This document shows, piece after piece, positions 1 through 6,057 of a DNA stretch of 8,093 nucleotides. The translations under genes and the position numbers were made by a program. The number at the start of each line of letters is the position of its first letter. The first letter of the stretch is position 1. Under the pieces are notes generated by a model. That model searched no databases, was not told the DNA's origin, and worked only from the letters and a program-made list of their open reading frames with translations. Source of the DNA: Lentisphaerota bacterium (GTDB lineage: Bacteria; Verrucomicrobiota; Kiritimatiellia; RFP12; UBA1067); assembly GCA_022839525.1 (NCBI GenBank), contig JALHET010000107.1:1-8093 (forward strand), given 5' to 3'.

Positions 1-1398
1 GTCCCAGAACGCGGCGTAGCGGCGGCGCAGGTGCCCGAAGACCTCACGCGCCTTGTTGTAAACGTCAGGCTTGTTCTTGACCAGCGGAAAAACAGCGACC
101 TTCACCGGCGCAATACGGGGGCTTAAGTGCATGACGACGCGCACGTCTTCTTTGCCTTTCTCGTCCGTCAGCTTCTGTTCCTCGTAGGCATTGCAGAGCA
201 ACGCCAGCATCATGCGGTCCACGCCCGCAGAGGGTTCGATCACATGCGGGACGTACTTGCCTTCGAAGAGGTTCGCCACGAAGGCTCGGGCGGCCTCGGC
301 ATCCTTGCCGCGAGCCGTCCATTCCGCAACGACCTTCCCGGTAAAGGCTTCCTTGGCCGCGCCGTCCAGCTTGGCCGCCGCGAGTTTGAGCGGCTCGTCA
401 AAGACCTCCATGCTTTTCCCGCTGTGCGCCTGATGCTGCGTGAGGTCGAAGTCCGAGCGTGCCGCAATCCCTTCGAGTTCCTGGACGCCGAAGGGAAAGC
501 GGTATTCGATGTCCACGCAGGCACGGGCGTAGTGGGCGAGTTCCTCGGGCTTCTGCCAGTACTCCACAAACGAATCCTTGGGCAGCCCGCACGCCTGAAT
601 CCACGCCTTGCGCTGCTCAACCCAATATTTGTGCCACACCTCCCATCCCCACGACGCCTGAGGAACCGAGAGATCCGGGCTGTCGGACAAGGTCGTGACG
701 GTGCCGCAGATCAACTCGACCGCCTCGTCGGGTCGGATGAAGAACTCCAGTTCCATCTGCTCGAACTCGCGCGAGCGGAACGTATAGTTGCGGGGCGTCA
801 CCTCGTTGCGAAACGATTTGCCCATCTGCGCAATGCCGAACGGCACCTGCTGACGGCTGGTGGCCAGCACGTTCTGGAACTGCGCGAAGATCGCCTGCGC
901 GGTCTCCGGTCGCAGGTACGCGACGTTGGCGGGATCCTCCACCGGACCGACCACGGTCTTGAACATCAGGTTGAAGGGGCGCGGATCGGTCAGTTCGCCG
1001 CCGCAGTAGGGACACGGCGTCACTGCGGGCTGGGAGCCTTTCGCGTTAGCGAGCAGCACGTAGAGCGCCTGTGCGTCCGCGTAGGCGGCGGGATCCGCCT
1101 TGATCTTCTCGAACGCCGCAGTCAATGCGTCCGCGTCACGCACGGCGGCGAGGTTCGGGGCAAGACCTTTGGCCTTGCCTTTACACCAGCCTGCCACCTT
1201 GCCCGCGTCTACACCCCCGGCAATCAGCGCGGCCAAGCCCTCTCCGATTTCGCCGTCCGCCAGAATGTCCCAGACCTGATCCGCACGCATCAGTTTTTTG
1301 CAGGACTTGCAGGTGCTCATGGGATCCGAAAACGTGTCGAGGTGGCCGGACGCCTTCCAGATGGCCGGGTGCATGATGATGGTGGTTGATCCCGCCAT
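1..1398 (-). CDS. glyQS: Glycyl-tRNA synthetase, dimeric type, main reading frame (partial, lacks its normal N-terminus)
   Basis: Charges tRNA-Gly with glycine in the cytoplasm. The frame is open from an ATG at 1398 to the left edge, about 466 codons, and the C-terminal anticodon-binding domain is cut just after VKVAVFPLVKNKP. Visible landmarks are the HPAIWKASGH segment, two CxxC pairs (CKSC and CPYC) that could bind zinc, FNLMFKT, AYLRPETAQ, class II motif 2 (FRNEVTPRNYTFRSREFEQ) and motif 3 (GVDRMMLAL). This is the single-chain alpha2 type, not the alpha/beta GlyQ+GlyS type. The ATG at 1398 has no Shine-Dalgarno sequence and is unlikely to be the native start. The true N-terminus is the out-of-frame fragment at 1385-1477, and roughly 30-35 residues carrying motif 1 are missing between them. 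As written, the enzyme would lack part of its dimer interface and active-site core. Either the gene is broken or the assembly is wrong here. Family assignment is very secure; functionality is doubtful. Confidence 0.93.
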   Translation of the reverse strand, partial: MAGSTTIIMHPAIWKASGHLDTFSDPMSTCKSCKKLMRADQVWDILADGEIGEGLAALIAGGVDAGKVAGWCKGKAKGLAPNLAAVRDADALTAAFEKIKADPAAYADAQALYVLLANAKGSQPAVTPCPYCGGELTDPRPFNLMFKTVVGPVEDPANVAYLRPETAQAIFAQFQNVLATSRQQVPFGIAQMGKSFRNEVTPRNYTFRSREFEQMELEFFIRPDEAVELICGTVTTLSDSPDLSVPQASWGWEVWHKYWVEQRKAWIQACGLPKDSFVEYWQKPEELAHYARACVDIEYRFPFGVQELEGIAARSDFDLTQHQAHSGKSMEVFDEPLKLAAAKLDGAAKEAFTGKVVAEWTARGKDAEAARAFVANLFEGKYVPHVIEPSAGVDRMMLALLCNAYEEQKLTDEKGKEDVRVVMHLSPRIAPVKVAVFPLVKNKPDVYNKAREVFGHLRRRYAAFWD

Positions 1399-1477
1399 AA
1401 ATCTCGGAACTGTGAAAAATAAAACCGCGGCGCTTGCACAACGAAGAAATGACATCCAGGCTATTCGTGGTCGACAT
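1385..1477 (-). pseudogene. glyQS: Detached 5' end of the glycyl-tRNA synthetase gene (frame-disrupted)
   Basis: The 31 codons from the ATG at 1477 encode LCKRRGFIFHSSEIYGGIN, the hallmark N-terminus of dimeric glycyl-tRNA synthetases. This start has a good Shine-Dalgarno sequence (AAGGA, 5 nt upstream), so it is the native one. After GIN this frame reads four histidines and continues as nonsense to a stop at 1181. The family sequence resumes in another frame as STTIIMHPAIWKASGH. In intact homologues about 30-35 residues containing a DYGPLG-x-ELK motif (class II motif 1) separate these two blocks. Their absence together with the frame change shows a deletion, not a simple one-base slip or programmed frameshift. 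Confidence 0.85.
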
Positions 1478-1530
1478 AAAAATCCTTCATGACTGACCGC
1501 ATTCAAAATGATGCGGGCTTATTGGATTGC

Positions 1531-1560
1531 ATTTTCACCCAAACCGCGTCGGTTAGGCAA
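1531..1560 (-). promoter_or_regulatory. Possible promoter of the glycyl-tRNA synthetase gene
   Basis: Read on the minus strand, TTGCCT (1555-1560) and GAAAAT (1531-1536) are separated by 18 bp, each matching the sigma-70 consensus at 4 of 6 positions. The predicted start would leave a leader of about 45 nt before the ATG at 1477. The match is modest and could be chance. Confidence 0.25.
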
Positions 1561-1571
1561 GTGAAATATGC

Positions 1572-1586
1572 CCCGCATTGCGCGGG
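1572..1586 (-). terminator. Weak hairpin after the glycoside hydrolase gene
   Basis: CCCGC and GCGGG arms with a 5-nt loop lie about 35 nt past the hydrolase stop. On the minus strand they are followed only by GCATATTT, so the T-tract is poor. It could be a weak terminator between the hydrolase and the synthetase gene, or chance. Confidence 0.22.
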
Positions 1587-1621
1587 AAAACGGCTTTTCA
1601 CAGAGGCGGGCACAGTACCGC

Positions 1622-4027
1622 TCAGAACGCCCGTTTGGCGACCGGCGTCAACAGGTAAGCCTTGAAGGCGAAATCCGATCGGAAATGGGGAACAGGGATT
1701 GACAGCACACTGTCCTGAGTCCGTACATCGAAACGGCGCACTGCGGTTCCGGTCGCCGTCTCAAAGAACTCCACACGGAAAATGCCGGGGGCAAGCCCGT
1801 CTATCGCGACGGTCAGATGGCCGGCCTCAGGCGGCGGCTCACCCGCACGCGCAAACCGCATGGGATAAATGTACCCGCGCACCTTTTCCGGCGAAGCGGT
1901 GCAGACCGCGGCAAATTTTTTCAGCAGACTTTTATCGCCGTTTTCCGGAACGCTTAGCGTCACCGGAACCCGCTTCGCAGCGGTGTCGCGCGGATCCGTG
2001 TTCTCCATAAATTTCTTCACGGCGGTGTACTGGACATACAGGTTGTTCTCGTCGACCACCTGCCACCACCAGAACATGGGCACCCCCGCCAGCGGCACGC
2101 ACACACCGGCCCAGAGCGCGGCATGCTGCTCGATCATCAAATGCTCTCGTCCCGCCGCCATCGGCGACCCCCCGAACTCCGTGATGAGAATGGGTTTGTT
2201 GTAGGCCGCACCCGCATCGGCGGTGCTTGCGGCCAAGGCAATGATGCGTTCCGGCTGGCCGTGATGATAGGCGTCAAGGGGCGTGAAATCCATCTCAGGC
2301 AGGTTGCAGAGCACGGGGTTAAGAAACGTATAGTCGTTGGAGATGTGGGAAGAGACCAGATGCCCGTAAGGATCAATCGTCTTGAGATAGGCGCCCATGA
2401 GCCGGCACCATTCGACAACCTCGGGAACGAAGTGGGTGCGGTGGTGGGTCTCATGCCCCGTCAGGTTCAGCTCGCTGCACAGTTCGTATCCGAAAATCAC
2501 AGGCGCCCACCCCCAACGCGCCTGCGTATACCGGCAGAAACGTTTCTGCATCTCAATGGCGCGCCCGTCACTGAAAAACTCGAGCGGCATGGTCAACCAG
2601 CCGCCGGGGGTGGCTTTGTTGTAGGGATGCAGATGCCACTCCGGGTCGCACCAGGAGCTGATACGCCCGTGGTAGTTCAGCACCAGATTGAGATAGATGC
2701 GGTGCTGGAGGGCGAGATCAACGACGCGGTCCAATTCCCACGCATTGCCCATGTGGTAATCGTTCGCGCCATGGTAACCGCTCACGCCCTCGGTCCATTC
2801 CAGCCCGAGCGACCACGCGCTCATCCAGACCTCTGCCATGTTTTCGCCCGCATCCTGCATGCGCTTGAAATATCGGCGGTAGGCGGTCGTCCCTTCCTCC
2901 TTACGGAAAACCCAGGGGAACTTGTCGTCCAACCGCGAGTCGGTGGCGGAGCGCACGTTGTGGCCGATCGGGTAGTAGAGCGTCGCGTCGTCGAACTCGA
3001 AATACCGGCGGTCTTTTTGCGAAACGCGCACAAAACGCAGGGCATTTTCCTCAGGCGGGGCCGCAGTGAACCGCAGGGCATTCGTGACAACGGCCGCACC
3101 CAAGGCGTCGCGCGCATACAGCGTGACCGTATAGTCGCCCGGCACACGCGGACAGAAACGCACACGCCATTCCGGATGGCCATCCGGCTCGACCGGTTCG
3201 CCGAGTTCATCCTCGAGCCGGTAATGCGGCTGATAATAAAAGGCATGGATCGTGTTGGTCTTCCCGTCAGGAGTGGTGATGGTCGCGCCGGCGTCGATCT
3301 GCGTCGGGTCGAAAGGGTTGGCGTACCGGTCCGGCAAATCGAAACGCGCCTCGTAAAGCGACAGCGCCTGCGCCGTACGGGTCACCGGACGGATTTTCGT
3401 GATCACCGGCGGCCCGGCAGCCGCCCGCGTCTCGAGGGTTGCAGACACGAGAACACACTTCCCGGTGAATGCTGCGTCCGCAAAGACACGGAAACCGACG
3501 GATTGCGGGTTGAGACGCACGCGATGATGCCACACGAGAGAATGGCCGGGCGTCTGCCAGCCGGTGGCTCCAGGCTCAAAAGGGATGACCAGCGAATTGG
3601 TCTGGCCTCCCGCGAGGGGAGTAGCAATCAGGTTTTGGTGCCAATAGTTGTCGCGGTCTTTCAGCCACACCAGCGCCCTCGACTCGACAGGCGCGCCGGC
3701 AGGCCAGGCGACACTCAGGTTAAGAGCCGCGGCCTCAAGCCAGTTCGTGGCGTGTGGCGCATGCAGAGTCAGGTTACATTCGCCCGGGAAGACGAGCCCC
3801 ACCTCCAGCGGCAACGTCCGGGCACTCCCTCCCTTACCAGTCGACACGCTGAGCGCAACGGTTCCAGCCCGCACGCGGGATGCGGAAATCAGGATAACGC
3901 CGACAACGGCGAACAGGGTTACGCGAAAAAGTACCATATACCATGACCGAGCAAACCGTATGCCAGCCGAACGGGACGACATCAAAAACATGCCCGCCCA
4001 GAAGGGGCGGGCTCTGCACCCAATCAT
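1622..4027 (-). CDS. Secreted DUF5060-type glycoside hydrolase with a (beta/alpha)8 catalytic domain
   Basis: Probable exported carbohydrate-degrading enzyme of 801 codons in the longest reading. Residues 31-54 form a signal peptide: a short basic start, the hydrophobic stretch VTLFAVVGVILISA, then SRVRA before GTVALSV. Residues about 55-200 look like a beta-sandwich. Residues about 207-322 resemble the DUF5060 Ig-like module (YANPFDP, WRVRFCPRVPGDYTVTLYARD). Residues about 330-690 look like a clan GH-A barrel: E519 in GYELCSELN is the likely acid/base and E617 in ILITEFGGS the likely nucleophile. A final beta domain (about 690-801) closes the protein. Substrate cannot be read from sequence; no sugar transporter or other hydrolase lies nearby. 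The start is uncertain. ATG 4027 overlaps the stop of the upstream 33-aa gene (ATGA), but a terminator-like hairpin lies inside its first 15 codons. ATG 3982 follows the T-tract, and ATG 3937 gives the most compact signal peptide. None has a clear ribosome-binding site. Function class is fairly sure; GH family is not. Confidence 0.82.
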   Translation of the reverse strand: MIGCRARPFWAGMFLMSSRSAGIRFARSWYMVLFRVTLFAVVGVILISASRVRAGTVALSVSTGKGGSARTLPLEVGLVFPGECNLTLHAPHATNWLEAAALNLSVAWPAGAPVESRALVWLKDRDNYWHQNLIATPLAGGQTNSLVIPFEPGATGWQTPGHSLVWHHRVRLNPQSVGFRVFADAAFTGKCVLVSATLETRAAAGPPVITKIRPVTRTAQALSLYEARFDLPDRYANPFDPTQIDAGATITTPDGKTNTIHAFYYQPHYRLEDELGEPVEPDGHPEWRVRFCPRVPGDYTVTLYARDALGAAVVTNALRFTAAPPEENALRFVRVSQKDRRYFEFDDATLYYPIGHNVRSATDSRLDDKFPWVFRKEEGTTAYRRYFKRMQDAGENMAEVWMSAWSLGLEWTEGVSGYHGANDYHMGNAWELDRVVDLALQHRIYLNLVLNYHGRISSWCDPEWHLHPYNKATPGGWLTMPLEFFSDGRAIEMQKRFCRYTQARWGWAPVIFGYELCSELNLTGHETHHRTHFVPEVVEWCRLMGAYLKTIDPYGHLVSSHISNDYTFLNPVLCNLPEMDFTPLDAYHHGQPERIIALAASTADAGAAYNKPILITEFGGSPMAAGREHLMIEQHAALWAGVCVPLAGVPMFWWWQVVDENNLYVQYTAVKKFMENTDPRDTAAKRVPVTLSVPENGDKSLLKKFAAVCTASPEKVRGYIYPMRFARAGEPPPEAGHLTVAIDGLAPGIFRVEFFETATGTAVRRFDVRTQDSVLSIPVPHFRSDFAFKAYLLTPVAKRAF
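3984..4012 (-). terminator. Rho-independent terminator of the 33-aa microprotein gene
   Basis: On the minus strand a perfect 8-bp GC-only stem, GCCCGCCC and GGGCGGGC (3992-3999 with 4005-4012), closes a 5-nt loop and is followed by ATGTTTTTG. The T-run is at 3984-3988. It begins 11 nt after the stop of the 33-aa reading frame, the usual place for an intrinsic terminator. It also lies within the first codons of the hydrolase if that gene starts at 4027, so it could act as an attenuator between the two genes. Confidence 0.72.
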
Positions 4028-4125
4028 TGCGCCGCTTTCTTGGCCTTTTTCTCCATGCGCCTCTCTTTCAGCGTCTTGGTCGGTTTCTTTTTCGCTTCTT
4101 TCCTCGCGTCATGATTTTTGGCCAT
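4024..4125 (-). CDS. 33-residue lysine-rich microprotein, function unknown
   Basis: ATG at 4125, TGA at 4024-4026. The product begins MAKNHDARKEAKKK and ends EKKAKKAAQ. It has 11 Lys, 3 Arg and only 4 acidic residues, giving a net charge near +10, with no hydrophobic segment and no Cys or Trp. One or two basic amphipathic helices are plausible. The signals around it are the strongest in the window: a TTGACA/TATTGT promoter with 17-bp spacing at 4199-4227, an AGGAGGG ribosome-binding site 8 nt before the ATG, and a GC-rich hairpin with T-tract beginning 11 nt after the stop. A short frame with promoter, ribosome-binding site and terminator all correctly placed is very unlikely to be chance. 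The composition suggests nucleic-acid or ribosome binding, but that is inference. I cannot name the family. The alternative is that the transcript of about 205 nt acts as an RNA. Confidence 0.72.
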   Translation of the reverse strand: MAKNHDARKEAKKKPTKTLKERRMEKKAKKAAQ

Positions 4126-4133
4126 AACCTGAA

Positions 4134-4140
4134 CCCTCCT
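4134..4140 (-). promoter_or_regulatory. Strong Shine-Dalgarno sequence of the 33-aa microprotein gene
   Basis: AGGAGGG on the minus strand, 8 nt upstream of the ATG at 4125. It is a near-perfect anti-16S complement and the only strong one in the window. It fixes the start of the small gene. Confidence 0.75.
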
Positions 4141-4170
4141 CGTATGCCGTACTTCACCCCTCGTGTGCCG
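4138..4170. repeat. Two 12-bp direct repeats spaced 21 bp in the microprotein leader
   Basis: CCTCGTATGCCG (4138-4149) and CCTCGTGTGCCG (4159-4170) match at 11 of 12 positions. Their starts are 21 bp apart, two turns of B-DNA. Both lie between the predicted transcription start (about 4191) and the microprotein start codon, and the proximal copy overlaps its Shine-Dalgarno sequence. They could be paired protein-binding sites on DNA or RNA, or a local duplication. Confidence 0.5.
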
Positions 4171-4198
4171 CACAGCGTTTCTTAGACATTATGGGTGA

Positions 4199-4227
4199 AC
4201 AATAACAAGTGGCAGCGACCGTGTCAA
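4199..4227 (-). promoter_or_regulatory. Near-consensus sigma-70 promoter for the 33-aa microprotein gene
   Basis: On the minus strand a perfect TTGACA -35 box (4222-4227), a 17-bp spacer and TATTGT (4 of 6; 4199-4204). Transcription would start near 4191, giving a leader of about 65 nt before the ATG at 4125. It is the best promoter match in the window. Confidence 0.68.
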
Positions 4228-4231
4228 TGCT

Positions 4232-4244
4232 CCGCAGTCTGCGG
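4232..4244. promoter_or_regulatory. Perfect palindrome between divergent promoters, candidate operator
   Basis: CCGCAGTCTGCGG is a perfect 6+1+6 inverted repeat. It lies in the 26 bp between the -35 box of the minus-strand promoter (ends 4227) and the -35 box of the plus-strand promoter (begins 4254). That is a typical position for a dimeric regulator acting on two divergent genes. No regulator gene is present in the window, so the binding protein is unknown. Confidence 0.42.
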
Positions 4245-4253
4245 CCGCGAGGG

Positions 4254-4282
4254 TTGACGCCTCCTCAAATGTCCGATAAATT
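4254..4282 (+). promoter_or_regulatory. Sigma-70 promoter for the membrane-protein gene
   Basis: TTGACG (5 of 6; 4254-4259), a 17-bp spacer and TAAATT (4 of 6; 4277-4282). Transcription would start near 4289, about 45 nt before the ATG at 4334. It faces away from the microprotein promoter. Confidence 0.55.
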
Positions 4283-4333
4283 AATGTTCTATTCTGGTGT
4301 CGAACCCCAAAGCAGACCCATCTGAAACCGGTC

Positions 4334-5404
4334 ATGCCTCACATACACAATCCAACCCGTCGGCTGCCTCCCGGCAGTCAGAGCCGCAACGAGACCCCTG
4401 CGGGGCACTCTCGCAGAACCGCCGTCATCACCGACGGGGACGGTAGCAAGGCGGACGCGCGAACGGAGAACCTCAAATATCCCCGCCCCCATTGCTCACC
4501 CCGGGTCGCCGCAACCGGAAAGGGCGCCTCAGCCGCATGCGTTCTGTTCGCTTTCCTCGGGCTCGGCTGCGGGCTGGTCGCTGAAATCAACGCATATGCG
4601 GAAAACACCCATCCAGTCCCCAGACTGATCCTTCTCGCCTCCGTATTCACGTCCGCCGCGTTGGGATTGGGCATCGCTGCGCTGATCTCTCAACGGCACA
4701 TCTGGAGCCGCCGTGTCAGGAAACGCCTGCTGATCGGTTTGCCTCTGACACTCTTCAGTCTTCTCGTCATCGCGGCCAACTACTTCGTCCCGCCCGCTCC
4801 GAACCGTATCCCCCATGCGGATAACACGGCCATTTCTTCCGCGCGTCCTGTACCGGCAATCGGGGACGACTCCCTTGTCAAGCCCGGCTGGTACGGCGAA
4901 CTTCAGCAGGACGGCCTACTGCTGGTCATCACGTCCTTCCCCGACAATTCCGAGGAAACCCGGCACTTCAACCTGAGGACGCGCAAGCCGGTTTCCTATG
5001 CCACGCTCTCGATCATCAACCGCGGCTGTCAGATTCCGGCTATCATAAAAACTCTGGAGGTCACCTTCCGGCTCGACTCCGGCGAAACCGTGCAGAGCCT
5101 TTCCGTCAAACCGCTGCTCACACAAAACATGCGGGACAACACCGAGATACTCAAACGCCTTGACCTCCCGCAAAAAATCCCCATCGGGGCCATGCTCCCA
5201 GATATACCGCTCTGTCAAGAGCCAGGGTTTTCTTGGAAACGGGTTTCCGCTGTTATCGTGACGCTCGGAGCCCGCACGTTCAGCGTCTCTGGACGCTTGA
5301 TGACCGCCGAAGAGAAGGCCGCCCTTATCGGTCACACCGCAAAAAGCCACCGCCCCAACACCGCCACGAACCGTTCCGCCGAGGCCTGGTTCAAGGATTT
5401 TTGA
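4334..5404 (+). CDS. Three-helix membrane protein with a C-terminal soluble domain, function unknown
   Basis: A 356-residue protein I do not recognise. Residues 1-60 are polar, Arg- and Pro-rich and probably disordered. Three hydrophobic segments follow at about 64-86, 96-119 and 131-151, with a basic loop SRRVRKR (about 125-131) between the second and third that should lie in the cytoplasm. A Pro/Ala linker leads to a soluble domain (about 175-325) with alternating beta-like strands, for example GLLLVITSF, LEVTFRLDSG and VSAVIVTLGARTFSVSG, suggesting a beta-sandwich. By the positive-inside rule the domain would be outside the membrane, but the topology is not certain. The ATG at 4334 is the only methionine before residue 265. 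No Shine-Dalgarno sequence precedes it, but a promoter at 4254-4282 fits. No catalytic motif is visible. Coding is supported by high GC, sensible membrane segments and the upstream promoter. Confidence 0.72.
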   Translation: MPHIHNPTRRLPPGSQSRNETPAGHSRRTAVITDGDGSKADARTENLKYPRPHCSPRVAATGKGASAACVLFAFLGLGCGLVAEINAYAENTHPVPRLILLASVFTSAALGLGIAALISQRHIWSRRVRKRLLIGLPLTLFSLLVIAANYFVPPAPNRIPHADNTAISSARPVPAIGDDSLVKPGWYGELQQDGLLLVITSFPDNSEETRHFNLRTRKPVSYATLSIINRGCQIPAIIKTLEVTFRLDSGETVQSLSVKPLLTQNMRDNTEILKRLDLPQKIPIGAMLPDIPLCQEPGFSWKRVSAVIVTLGARTFSVSGRLMTAEEKAALIGHTAKSHRPNTATNRSAEAWFKDF

Positions 5405-5472
5405 TTTCCGCGAGAGAGCCATTCACAAAATAGCATTGCATTCCCCCCCTGAAAACAGCAAACTGTTAACTT

Positions 5473-6039
5473 ATGGAACAGCCGTTATCCCTGAAATATT
5501 TCAAGGCGAAATCCGTCTGGCGCGATGTCGCTGACGCCGCCCGCACTACGATTCGCATGGAAGAAGGCGACAAAGAACCCGGACATGGCTGGAAGCGGCG
5601 TATCCTGCTCTCGGAGCACTCCCCGATCCGCCAGATGCTTTTCAAGTGGAAGTGGATCAACCTCAAATACTGGGTCAGCGTGCATTTCGTCCGCCACAAA
5701 ATCGGCATCGAGCATTTCGTCAGCACCCAACGAACCGACCGCACGGGTATAAACCGCGATGAGCTCTCACAGGCTGCCCTCGTCAACCACGAGTGTTTCG
5801 CGAACGCGCAAGCCCTTATTTTCATCTCCCGCAAACGGCTCTGCCGCCAGGCTTCCCCCGAAACCACCGCCGCTTGGAGGCTCGTGTTGGACGAGGTGCA
5901 GAAATGCGAACCCGAGCTCTTCAGCGTCTGTGTGCCCGAGTGCGTCTACCGAGGCTTCTGCCCCGAATTCAAAACCTGCGGCTACACCGAAACCGAAGCC
6001 TTCAAAAACGCGCTCGCCGTTTACCGCGACAAACCCTAA
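5473..6039 (+). CDS. ThyX-like protein (flavin-dependent thymidylate synthase family), divergent
   Basis: Canonical ThyX makes dTMP from dUMP using FAD, NAD(P)H and methylene-tetrahydrofolate. This 188-residue protein is shorter than the usual 210-250. Family features visible are AARTTI near residue 22, the EHSPIRQMLFKWKW block (48-61) and VRHKIGIEHFVSTQR (73-87). The last contains R74-H75-K76 then seven residues then S84, matching the ThyX signature RHR-x7-S except for Lys in place of the third residue. The tail is unusual: C153-x3-C157-x5-C163-x5-C169, with C145 just before, looks like a possible metal site and replaces the usual C-terminal dUMP-contacting region. Whether it makes thymidylate is uncertain; it may be a paralogue with another role. 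The stop is 18 nt before rnfA, so the two are probably co-transcribed. There is no clear ribosome-binding site. Family assignment rests on motif recognition, not a search. Confidence 0.68.
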   Translation: MEQPLSLKYFKAKSVWRDVADAARTTIRMEEGDKEPGHGWKRRILLSEHSPIRQMLFKWKWINLKYWVSVHFVRHKIGIEHFVSTQRTDRTGINRDELSQAALVNHECFANAQALIFISRKRLCRQASPETTAAWRLVLDEVQKCEPELFSVCVPECVYRGFCPEFKTCGYTETEAFKNALAVYRDKP

Positions 6040-6057
6040 AAATTAGTTGGAACTCTC

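Noticed and set aside
1181..1384. Continuation of the 5' synthetase frame past GIN, including four histidines in a row
   Set aside because: The histidine run and what follows are the synthetase sequence read in the wrong frame after the deletion. The same bases in the other frame give TTIIMHPAIW.
127..1389. 420-codon open frame on the plus strand
   Set aside because: It lies entirely opposite the glycyl-tRNA synthetase, whose motifs are unmistakable. The translation is Arg/His/Gly-rich with no domain, typical of an antisense shadow in GC-rich DNA.
1385..1398. Programmed ribosomal frameshift in the synthetase gene
   Set aside because: No slippery heptamer is evident, and a frameshift would not explain the missing block with motif 1.
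2123..3946. 607-codon open frame on the plus strand
   Set aside because: It is antisense to the glycoside hydrolase and very Arg-rich with no recognisable fold, whereas the minus frame has a signal peptide, domains and catalytic glutamates.
3943..4185. 80-codon plus-strand frame over the microprotein region
   Set aside because: It has no ribosome-binding site and reads through the terminator and the antisense of the lysine-rich frame; the minus strand carries the coherent promoter, ribosome-binding site and terminator.
5401..5431. Possible promoter TTGATT with CAAAAT before the ThyX-like gene
   Set aside because: The spacing is 19 bp, both boxes match weakly, and the -35 overlaps the stop codon of the preceding gene; indistinguishable from chance.
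5454..5467. Small hairpin AACAG/CTGTT before the ThyX-like gene
   Set aside because: Only 5 bp with a 4-nt loop and no T-tract; too weak to call a terminator or operator.
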